5,684 bases of DNA from Porticoccaceae bacterium. GTDB lineage: Bacteria; Pseudomonadota; Gammaproteobacteria; Pseudomonadales; Porticoccaceae. The DNA is taken from NCBI GenBank assembly GCA_002701765.1, contig NZXB01000056.1, positions 6,972 through 12,655 on the forward strand, given 5' to 3'. Below, piece by piece: positions 1 to 5,684 of the stretch. A program made the position numbers and the translations under genes. Every line of letters begins with the position of its first letter. Position 1 is the stretch's first letter. The notes beneath the pieces are model-generated. The model made no database searches and had not been told where the DNA came from. It saw only the letters and a list, made by a program, of their open reading frames with translations.

Positions 1-741
1 CCCAGTTGGAATCCGTTACGTGATTCGTTTAAGAACTTTGTAATGGCCCGACAAAATAAAACCGTGTTCTATTGCGTTTTGAGCATATCTTGGTTTTGGT
101 TGTTTGGCAGTTGTTTCTTAACGCAGGTCCCCAACTTCGCAGTGAAAAATTTGCAGGGGGAGCCGTTATTGAGCTCTATACTGATAGCAGCTTTCATAAT
201 CGGAGTTGCGATTGGCTGTCTATTGTGCACTAACTTATCTGGAAAACGTGTTGAGCCAGGTATCATTCCCCTCGGGGCATTTGGATTAAGTCTATTCAGC
301 ATCGACCTTTACCAAAGCTTTAATACTTACGCGGACACCGTCGGTAGAGAATCATTGATTTCTATAATGACTTTTCTGCAAATGACCAGCGGACTCCATA
401 TTTTAGTGGATCTAATCTTGATCGGTGCTTTCGGAGGTTTATATATTGTGCCCCTCTATGCCATGATTCAAGAAAGGACCGAAAGTGGAAAACGCGCCAG
501 GATGATTGCGTTAAACAATATTATCAACGCTTTATTCATGGTACTAGGTAGCGTCTTGGGGATTATTTGCCTTGCTGTCATAGGCTGGAGCATACCCGAA
601 TTCTTCTTATTTATGGCCCTGTTAAATGCGGTCTTTTCATGCCTCATTTTCTCTCTGGTTCCCGAGTTTTTTGAACGTTTTAAGCTTTGGCTAAAACCCA
701 GTATTTTTGCCCTTAAAAGGTTTTTCTTTGGTCGTACATGA
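1..741 (+). CDS. MFS transporter, LplT/Aas-like, C-terminal half (5' partial)
   Basis: The frame is open from the first base (visible start PSWNPLRDSF) to a TGA at 739-741, giving 246 residues of a gene that begins upstream. The ATG at 43 is therefore probably internal. About six hydrophobic segments are visible, at roughly residues 22-42, 56-80, 86-106, 129-155, 172-197 and 199-223, which fits TM7-TM12 of a 12-TM major facilitator. The motifs ISWFWLFG, LTQVPNF, LLCTNLSGK, GLSLFSIDLY, GGLYIVPLYA and NNIINALFMV are ones I recognise from the MFS domain of lysophospholipid-transporter proteins, which occur alone (LplT) or fused to acyltransferase and acyl-ACP synthetase domains. Here the protein ends about 20 residues after LVPEFF, so no acyltransferase is fused. 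The likely role is inner-membrane lysophospholipid flipping. That role is inferred from the family, and the substrate is not proven. No clear intrinsic terminator follows. Confidence 0.85.
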   Translation, partial: PSWNPLRDSFKNFVMARQNKTVFYCVLSISWFWLFGSCFLTQVPNFAVKNLQGEPLLSSILIAAFIIGVAIGCLLCTNLSGKRVEPGIIPLGAFGLSLFSIDLYQSFNTYADTVGRESLISIMTFLQMTSGLHILVDLILIGAFGGLYIVPLYAMIQERTESGKRARMIALNNIINALFMVLGSVLGIICLAVIGWSIPEFFLFMALLNAVFSCLIFSLVPEFFERFKLWLKPSIFALKRFFFGRT

Positions 742-797
742 GATCCTCGCAAAATCAATACAACAACCAATGTTTGAAATCAAGCACTGCCGCATCA

Positions 798-826
798 TGT
801 TTTATGGGTGAAATTTAGCTTATACT
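798..826 (+). promoter_or_regulatory. Possible upstream promoter of the efflux operon
   Basis: A -10-like TATACT lies at 821-826. The best-spaced -35 candidate, TGTTTT at 798-803 (17-bp spacer), is a poor match. A GC-rich stretch (AATCGCCAACGCGCC) follows the -10 box. If used, transcription would start about 75 bases before the adaptor ATG. The weak -35 makes this uncertain, or suggests dependence on an activator. Confidence 0.25.
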
Positions 827-860
827 AATCGCCAACGCGCCTTAATTTTATGACGTCGTT

Positions 861-866
861 TATAAT
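861..866 (+). promoter_or_regulatory. Consensus -10 box (TATAAT) before the efflux operon
   Basis: TATAAT at 861-866 is a perfect sigma-70 -10 hexamer 41 bases before the adaptor start. No good -35 is seen at 15-18 bp spacing; the sequence there is CGCCTT or similar. The box is followed one base later by the palindrome at 868-884. A transcript starting near 873 would have a leader of about 35 nt. Confidence 0.35.
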
Positions 867-867
867 A

Positions 868-884
868 AATCGAAAAGTTCGATT
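868..884. promoter_or_regulatory. 17-bp palindrome, candidate operator of the efflux operon
   Basis: AATCGAA-AAG-TTCGATT is a perfect 7-bp inverted repeat around a 3-bp centre. It begins one base after the TATAAT at 861-866 and so would cover the expected transcription start. Its size, symmetry and place fit an operator for a dimeric repressor, such as the TetR-family regulators that often control RND pumps. No regulator gene is in the window, so the binding protein is unknown. It could also form a short hairpin at the mRNA 5' end. Confidence 0.4.
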
Positions 885-907
885 CGTTCCAAGGTAGTTA
901 AACGCCA

Positions 908-2116
908 ATGATTGAAAAAAAGACAACAATCACCCTCTCAGTGACTGGTCTTGGACTACTTTTTATTTGGGCGCTCGTAGACCTAAGACCGGCCCCAGAG
1001 CAAATCGAACGTCCAAAACCAAGCCCGTTGAGCGTAGACATTATGGAAGCTCGACCAGGCCAACACCGCGTAGAGGTTTTTTCTCAGGGAACCATCGCGC
1101 CAAAACGCGAAGCCCAGTTGGTAGCCCAAGTCTCAGGGCAAATTAAATCTGTATCAGACAACTTTGCTAATGGCGCTTTCTTTTCGGAAAATGAGTTGCT
1201 TATTCAGATCGAACCCATTGACTATGAATTAGCTTATACAATCGCCAGTGCTGCGGTAGCGAACGCCGAAGAACAGGTTGCTATAGAAAAAGGCCGAAGT
1301 CGTCAGGCGGAACGGGAATGGCGAGACCTAGGTGACATTCAAGCAAACAACCTATTTCTCAGAAAGCCTCAACTTAATGCCGCTCTGGCGAACCTAGCCT
1401 CAGCGGAGGCTGAGTTGGAAAGAGCGAAGCTGAATATAACGAGAACCACCATCAGAGGTGCATTTGACGGCAGGATCAAAAGGACCTTAGTCAATGTGGG
1501 TCAGTTCGTTGTACCTGGAACACCGCTGGCTTCAGCATATGCTATCGATGTGGCAGAAGTCCGACTCCCGCTTACCAAGTATCAGGCAGAATTAATCAAC
1601 CTGCCATCTGGCAGGAATGTACCATCGAGAAAAGAGTTGCCGATCGTTGAAATATTGGGTGGGGCAGGCAATAGTCAACATACTTGGAAAGGAGCTATCG
1701 TTAGGACGGACGCATCAATCGACGTTAGAAATCGTATGATTTATGCCATAGCCGAATTTAAGCATCCATACCCTTCACCCGCATCAACAAATTCTCCCTC
1801 GCTGGAAGTGGGTCGCTTTGTAGAAGCCAAGATATTTGGGAAAACGCTCAACAACGTAGTTGCACTGCCAAAACATTGCATTTACAGGTCAACACAAGTT
1901 CTCAAGGTTTCTAAAGAAAATACCATAAATTTCACTGATGTGCAGATCATCCAACAGACTGATGATATGGTGCTGGTTCGAGGGATCGAGGAGGGGATGC
2001 GTATCGTGATTTCTCCAATAACTGATCCTTATGAGGGAATGGCTATATCACCTTCGGCCCCAGCCATTGCGTCCAACCTACTTGAAATCCGACACCGAAT
2101 CGATCGAGCCTTATGA
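908..2116 (+). CDS. RND efflux periplasmic adaptor (membrane fusion protein)
   Basis: This 402-residue protein is the adaptor of a tripartite RND pump, bridging the inner-membrane permease and an outer-membrane channel. An N-terminal hydrophobic segment (about residues 6-26, ending WALVDL) looks like an uncleaved anchor; there is no lipobox cysteine. The usual adaptor order follows. A first lipoyl half lies around 66-104 (VAQVSGQI, then LIQIEPIDYELA at 98-109). An Ala/Glu-rich helical hairpin spans about 105-178. The second lipoyl half has AFDGRI at 185-190 and VNVGQFVVPGTPL, followed by a beta-barrel region and a membrane-proximal region (VVALPKHCIYR, then GIEEGMRIVIS). C324 is an unusual residue in that ALP segment. 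The start is fixed by an in-frame TAA at 899-901; AAGG at 891-894 is a rather distant ribosome binding site. The stop overlaps the permease start (ATGA, 2113-2116), which implies coupling. The family assignment is firm; the substrate is unknown. Confidence 0.92.
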   Translation: MIEKKTTITLSVTGLGLLFIWALVDLRPAPEQIERPKPSPLSVDIMEARPGQHRVEVFSQGTIAPKREAQLVAQVSGQIKSVSDNFANGAFFSENELLIQIEPIDYELAYTIASAAVANAEEQVAIEKGRSRQAEREWRDLGDIQANNLFLRKPQLNAALANLASAEAELERAKLNITRTTIRGAFDGRIKRTLVNVGQFVVPGTPLASAYAIDVAEVRLPLTKYQAELINLPSGRNVPSRKELPIVEILGGAGNSQHTWKGAIVRTDASIDVRNRMIYAIAEFKHPYPSPASTNSPSLEVGRFVEAKIFGKTLNNVVALPKHCIYRSTQVLKVSKENTINFTDVQIIQQTDDMVLVRGIEEGMRIVISPITDPYEGMAISPSAPAIASNLLEIRHRIDRAL

Positions 2117-5100
2117 GAAGACTGGCATCTTGGTTTGTTCACGACCCAGTGGCGGCGAACCTGCTGATGATTCTTATTTTGGTGGGCAGCGTCTTCGGGA
2201 GTCTAAAAATAGGCAAAGAATTCTTCCCGAATATTCCCAGTGACTACATCAATATAACAAAGTCTTACCCAGGTGCTGGGCCTATAGAAGTCGAAGAACA
2301 GATCATTATTCCGATAGAAGAAGCTATCTATAACCTGGAGGGTGTAGCAGAAATTGATTCGGTCGCAAACCGAGGATATGGCCGGGTTGGCGTAGAAGTG
2401 GAAGTTGGCTACGACAGGGATACGCTAGTCAACGAAATAAAGACCCGGGTCAATGCCATCACGACCTTTCCGGAAGATTCTGAAGAAGAGAGCGTCGTTC
2501 CCCAAGATAAGCGAACGGTCGTTATGAGGCTTGCTGTCCATGGAGCCATTGACAAAAGAGTATTGAAAAAATTCGCGCAAAAAATCCGAGACGATATTGC
2601 GAGGTTGCCGGCCGTAGAATCCGCGGAACTACTGGGCGAAAGTCGGCCACAGATCGAAATCGAATTATCCGAATTGGATATGCGTCGCTATGGTATATCC
2701 TTCGAGCAAGTTACCTATGCTATCCGTCGATCTTCACTCAATTTGCCAGCCGGATCGATAGAGGGGGAGAGGGGCACAATTCAACTGCAGGCCCGAGGGC
2801 AATCATATACGGAAGAAGACTTCCGGAATATAGCCTTAGCTAGCCCTCTCGATGGTGCAATTATTAAGTTACGAGACGTAGCGACCATTCGAGAAACAGA
2901 GGAAAGGAAAAATTTTTTAATGCGATTCAATGGCGAAAATGCCGTACAAATTGACGTAATTATCGGCTCGCAGATCCCGGATGTCCAAGCTTCAGCTAAT
3001 GCGATAAGGGAATATATTAAGACTCAAAGCAATTTACTGCCCCCCATTATCAAGATTGATCCTCTCATGGACCTCTCACAACCCTTCTCGGATCGGTTGA
3101 ATCTCTTATCTGAGAATGCCCTCGGTGGCCTTGTTCTTGTCTTTATTGTACTCATGCTATTTCTCAATCCGATGCTAGCATTTTGGGTCTCAGCTGGAAT
3201 CGGCATAGCATACGCCGGTGCGCTCTGGGTTCTGCCGAGCGTTGGCGTCAGCATCAACATGCTCTCAATGTTTGCCTTCTTACTGATCTTAGGAATCATA
3301 GTAGACGACGCTATAATTGTCGGTGAAAGCATTTATAGGTATAAAGAGAACGGTTATGAGGGTGCAGATGCATCAGAGCTGGGCACGCATGCGGTACTGA
3401 AACCGGTCACGCTGGCCGTAATCAGCACTATGATTATCTTCGTCCCAATGCTCTTTTTGCCAGGCGCATGGGCAAAATTCGCTTACTCGATACCAATGGT
3501 TACCCTTGTAGCATTGAGTTTTTCCCTAATAGAATCGTTACTTATACTCCCCTCCCACTTAGTAAAGGTAAAAGTTGAAACCGCCCCCAAAAATCCTTTA
3601 GCAAAATATCTGCAAGCCACAAGAAAAAAGTGCGCTGATTCCTTGTCAAGTTTTGCCACCAATATTTATCGACCATTCTTAAAAAATGCTCTCGAATGGA
3701 GATATCTGACCGTGCTCTCATTCTTCCTAGCGCTTGCAATCTCTGTCACTCTCGTCAGCGCCGGCTACATCAAACAAGCATTCTTTCCCAATGTGCCTAA
3801 CGATTTCATAATACTGACCATTCGAATGCCTGACAGTTATCCGCGCGACAACCTTTTTAGCCTGGTAGAGCGGGGAGAAAATGCACTAAAAGCAATTGAA
3901 ACTGACTCAGAGCTTATATCAAGTCGCGAAAATTCAGCGTTCGTCAAAAGTGCTGTCACTCTGTTAAACAATCAAGAAATAACAATCTTTGCATCACTGA
4001 CCCCCGGCACAACCAATAAAACTGATCCGACCTTGATAGGCGAACGATGGATATATCATATTGGAGCCATACCAGAAGCTGAAGAACTTCGGACGGCAGC
4101 TACCTTCGGCCCACCTAGGTTTGATGACTTTTCTGTGCTTCTCCTATCTGATGACAATAAACAACTTGCCGAGGCAGGCGAGCTTATGAAGAGCGCGCTC
4201 TCCAATATCGCCGGTGTTACGCGGATTCGGGACAACGCCCAAACTGGGAACAATGATCTCAATATCGAACTGCTTCCATACGCCAATAACCTGGGAATCA
4301 GCTTAATGGATGTTGCTAGTCAAGTCCGCCAGGGCTTTCACGGTGACAAGGCACAACGAATCGCCAGAGGGCGAGATGACATGCAAGTGATGGTGAAGTA
4401 CCCAGAAGAGGATCGCAGAAAAGTTGAAACGTTGACTGAAATGCGTATTCGCATTACCGATGAGGTAGAGGTGCCTTTTAACGCAGTAGCCAAAATAAAT
4501 TATGTCTCGGGCTATTCCAAAATAGTGCGAGATAATCGACAAAGAAGTATGCGGATCACTGCCTGGGCGGCAGGCGAGGAAATCGATAACAATCAAATAT
4601 CTGGGATAGTATTCAAAGATATCGCTCCAGAGTTATCGAGACGATATCCTGATGTAACCATTCAAAAAGATGGCGGGGGCAAGGAGCAAGATAATTTTTA
4701 CCGCGACGCTGGGAGGGATTTTTCTATTGCATTAATAGTTATTTATAGTCTCATGGCAATCGCTTTCAAGTCTTATCTAAAGCCACTGGGCATACTTTCA
4801 GCTGTGCCGTTCGGCATTATGGGTGCTCTCTTTGGACACCTTATAGTCGGCATCGAATTTTCGCTTTTTTCTTTCTTAGGAGTATTTGCTGCCTCGGGAG
4901 TGGTAGTCAACGATAATCTAGTCCTCATTGAGAGGATCAGTGAGCTTCGGCGTAATGGCCTATCGCTAACAGACGCTTTGCAACAGGCAGGCGAGGACCG
5001 TTTCCGACCTATTGTACTCACATCTATTACGACCTTTGTCGGGCTAGTGCCAATCCTGTTAGAAACAAGCATGCAGGCCCAGTTTCTGATCCCGATGGTT

Positions 5101-5241
5101 ACGTCTCTCGCATTCGGGGTGCTTTTTGCATCATCAGTAACACTTCTATTTGTTCCATGCATCTATCTTTTAGGCGCTCGCGCGAAGCACCGATGGTTGG
5201 CTATTGCCAGCATGGAAGAAACGTCTCTGGGCAGTTCGTGA
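2113..5241 (+). CDS. RND efflux permease (AcrB/HAE-like inner-membrane transporter)
   Basis: This 1042-residue, full-length RND permease should export compounds from periplasm or membrane in exchange for protons, acting as a trimer. TM1 is at about 14-32 (NLLMILILVGSV), followed by a large periplasmic loop beginning KEFFPNIP. TM2-TM6 lie at about 335-480 and TM7 at about 530-552. A second large loop begins QAFFPNVPNDF and spans about 553-865. TM8-TM12 lie at about 868-1022. The TM4 proton-relay pair is present as D398-D399 in GIIVDDAIIVGE. R963 and T970 (RFRPIVLTS) match AcrB R971 and T978 by my manual alignment. The AcrB Lys940 position is Asn (N933 in VVVNDNLVL), as I recall for a divergent AcrB-like subgroup. 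The start ATG overlaps the adaptor stop and has only a weak GAG ahead, so translation is probably coupled. No outer-membrane channel gene follows. Drug, lipid or metal specificity cannot be told; the large loops and DD motif make it RND rather than MMPL. Confidence 0.95.
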   Translation: MRRLASWFVHDPVAANLLMILILVGSVFGSLKIGKEFFPNIPSDYINITKSYPGAGPIEVEEQIIIPIEEAIYNLEGVAEIDSVANRGYGRVGVEVEVGYDRDTLVNEIKTRVNAITTFPEDSEEESVVPQDKRTVVMRLAVHGAIDKRVLKKFAQKIRDDIARLPAVESAELLGESRPQIEIELSELDMRRYGISFEQVTYAIRRSSLNLPAGSIEGERGTIQLQARGQSYTEEDFRNIALASPLDGAIIKLRDVATIRETEERKNFLMRFNGENAVQIDVIIGSQIPDVQASANAIREYIKTQSNLLPPIIKIDPLMDLSQPFSDRLNLLSENALGGLVLVFIVLMLFLNPMLAFWVSAGIGIAYAGALWVLPSVGVSINMLSMFAFLLILGIIVDDAIIVGESIYRYKENGYEGADASELGTHAVLKPVTLAVISTMIIFVPMLFLPGAWAKFAYSIPMVTLVALSFSLIESLLILPSHLVKVKVETAPKNPLAKYLQATRKKCADSLSSFATNIYRPFLKNALEWRYLTVLSFFLALAISVTLVSAGYIKQAFFPNVPNDFIILTIRMPDSYPRDNLFSLVERGENALKAIETDSELISSRENSAFVKSAVTLLNNQEITIFASLTPGTTNKTDPTLIGERWIYHIGAIPEAEELRTAATFGPPRFDDFSVLLLSDDNKQLAEAGELMKSALSNIAGVTRIRDNAQTGNNDLNIELLPYANNLGISLMDVASQVRQGFHGDKAQRIARGRDDMQVMVKYPEEDRRKVETLTEMRIRITDEVEVPFNAVAKINYVSGYSKIVRDNRQRSMRITAWAAGEEIDNNQISGIVFKDIAPELSRRYPDVTIQKDGGGKEQDNFYRDAGRDFSIALIVIYSLMAIAFKSYLKPLGILSAVPFGIMGALFGHLIVGIEFSLFSFLGVFAASGVVVNDNLVLIERISELRRNGLSLTDALQQAGEDRFRPIVLTSITTFVGLVPILLETSMQAQFLIPMVTSLAFGVLFASSVTLLFVPCIYLLGARAKHRWLAIASMEETSLGSS

Positions 5242-5250
5242 GCCAAGTCT

Positions 5251-5281
5251 GCATGGATACCGCTCTCTATCAAATTCATGC
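5251..5281 (+). repeat. Imperfect inverted repeat after the RND permease gene
   Basis: GCATGGATA (5251-5259) can pair with TATC (5268-5271) and CATGC (5277-5281), with an AAATT bulge. It starts 9 bases after the permease stop. No T-run follows on the + strand, so it is not a typical intrinsic terminator. At most it is a weak 3'-end stem. Confidence 0.25.
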
Positions 5282-5283
5282 TG

Positions 5284-5311
5284 TTGAAAAAAATCGAAAA
5301 TAGGTTAGAAT
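5284..5311 (+). promoter_or_regulatory. Sigma-70-like promoter for gshA
   Basis: TTGAAA (5284-5289) and TAGAAT (5306-5311) are separated by 16 bp, each with a good match to consensus. A GC-rich stretch (CGCCGCGCCC, 5312-5321) follows the -10 box, like the discriminators of stringently controlled promoters. The start would be near 5318, leaving a leader of about 190 nt before gshA. This suggests gshA is transcribed on its own, though read-through from the efflux operon is possible because no clear terminator separates them. Confidence 0.55.
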
Positions 5312-5393
5312 CGCCGCGCCCATAGTATATTGAGGTGTCAGCGCAATAGTTAAACCTGTGACAAGAGGTGCAGCTATTTTGGATATATACGAG

Positions 5394-5500
5394 GGAACGT
5401 AATCCGATCAGTATGCCATTCTGAGTTTTGAATGACGTTCCAGAGAGGGTCCCATAAATTTTGGAAGCAAAAAGCATCAATGCTGCTTCCCCTGATCGGA
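5394..5500 (+). promoter_or_regulatory. Structured gshA leader with a possible RBS-sequestering arm
   Basis: Three exact inverted repeats fall in the leader. GGAACGT (5394-5400) pairs with ACGTTCC (5435-5441). GGAAGCA (5463-5469) pairs with TGCTTCC (5484-5490). TCCGATCAG (5403-5411) pairs over 9 bp with CTGATCGGA (5492-5500), which contains the GGA of the gshA ribosome binding site. The 9-bp pairing crosses the first stem, so the two would exclude each other or form a pseudoknot. I do not recognise a known riboswitch class. Regulation of gshA translation is an inference from the geometry. Confidence 0.35.
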
Positions 5501-5501
5501 A
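5498..5501 (+). promoter_or_regulatory. Ribosome binding site deciding the gshA GTG start
   Basis: GGAA lies six bases before the GTG at 5508-5510. An in-frame TAG at 5502-5504 rules out any earlier start, so this site and the GTG define the beginning of gshA. Its first three bases are the end of the 9-bp inverted-repeat arm at 5492-5500. Confidence 0.65.
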
Positions 5502-5507
5502 TAGCCT

Positions 5508-5684
5508 GTGTCATTTTCGGACCAACTCAGACACCTAGAGCAACCAGCGAATATCTCGCTTTTACTAGAGATCAAAAGGGGTCTTGAGAAAGAAAATCTG
5601 CGAGTTACGCCACAAGGATATTTGTCGGAAAAAAAACACCTCTCAGAGCTCGGTTCAGCACTGACTCATCCATCCATTACCACG
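5508..5684 (+). CDS. gshA: Glutamate-cysteine ligase, E. coli type (3' partial)
   Basis: The enzyme joins glutamate and cysteine with ATP to give gamma-glutamylcysteine, the first and usually limiting step of cytosolic glutathione synthesis. Only the first 59 codons are present and the frame is open to the last base; the full protein is usually about 520 residues. The visible part contains IKRGLEKENLRV (22-33) and LGSALTH (48-54) followed by ITT (57-59). These match E. coli GshA, as I remember it, without gaps, and residue numbers coincide (E27 and E29 of the RGLE.E motif, at the metal/substrate site). About 22 of the 38 residues from 22 to 59 agree. This agreement supports the GTG start, as do the GGAA at 5498-5501 and the in-frame TAG at 5502-5504. 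It lies 266 bases after the efflux permease and probably has its own promoter. A run of eight A at 5629-5636 does not break the frame. Confidence 0.93.
   Translation, partial: MSFSDQLRHLEQPANISLLLEIKRGLEKENLRVTPQGYLSEKKHLSELGSALTHPSITT

Noticed and set aside
43..45. ATG at 43 as the true start of the first gene.
   Set aside because: The frame is open to base 1 and the preceding residues (WNPLRDSFKNFV) fit the linker before TM7 of this MFS family. The six TMs seen are only half a transporter.
2100..2107. 8-bp palindrome TCGATCGA just before the permease start, as a regulatory site.
   Set aside because: It lies within the adaptor coding sequence, is short, and is common in such sequence by chance.
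2031..2243. A 70-residue + strand ORF across the adaptor/permease junction.
   Set aside because: It is an out-of-frame shadow of two well-supported genes, and the ATGA overlap fully explains the junction.
5358..5402. Short GTG-started reading frame of 14 codons in the gshA leader, as a possible leader peptide.
   Set aside because: It has no ribosome binding site and no run of regulatory codons such as cysteine.
5163..5480. A 105-residue minus-strand ORF across the end of the permease gene and the intergenic region.
   Set aside because: Its 3' part is the antisense shadow of the RND gene, its composition is not protein-like, and it would cross the gshA promoter and leader.
5463..5490. Hairpin GGAAGCA/TGCTTCC as an intrinsic terminator.
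   Set aside because: No T-run follows on either strand, and it lies 17 bases before the gshA start, so a leader stem is more likely.
5432..5587. A 51-residue + strand ORF (start MTFQRGSHKF) with a hydrophobic stretch that resembles a signal peptide.
   Set aside because: It overlaps the first 80 bases of gshA in another frame, has only a weak GAG as a ribosome site, and resembles no known protein. The gshA reading is far better supported.

Overview
The window looks like chromosomal DNA of a gammaproteobacterium with moderate G+C (mid-40s percent by eye). Three observations support this. The last gene is an E. coli-type glutamate-cysteine ligase (gshA), a form found mainly in Gammaproteobacteria. 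The first gene matches the LplT-like MFS proteins common in marine gammaproteobacteria. The promoter-like boxes are of sigma-70 type. Genus and species cannot be told from this sequence alone.

Layout, all on the + strand. Positions 1-741 hold the C-terminal half of an MFS transporter of the LplT/Aas-like group; its start lies before the window. Positions 742-907 are intergenic, with two -10-like boxes and a perfect 17-bp palindrome (868-884) just after the second. Positions 908-2116 and 2113-5241 encode an RND efflux pair: a periplasmic adaptor (membrane fusion protein) and a 1042-residue inner-membrane RND permease. They overlap by four bases (ATGA) and so form one translationally coupled operon. 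Positions 5242-5507 are a 266-bp intergenic region with a good sigma-70-like promoter and a leader of roughly 190 nt rich in inverted repeats. One 9-bp arm overlaps the ribosome binding site of the next gene. Positions 5508-5684 are the first 59 codons of gshA, which starts at GTG and runs off the window.

How the genes work together: the adaptor and permease should form two parts of a proton-driven tripartite efflux pump. No outer-membrane channel gene and no regulator gene are present, so the pump probably uses a TolC-like protein encoded elsewhere. gshA makes gamma-glutamylcysteine, the first step of glutathione synthesis. A functional link between pump and gshA is only suggested by adjacency; gshA seems to have its own promoter.

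There is no mobile element, CRISPR array, tRNA or rRNA, and the genes are of ordinary families. The least explained parts are the gshA leader and the palindrome at the pump promoter.
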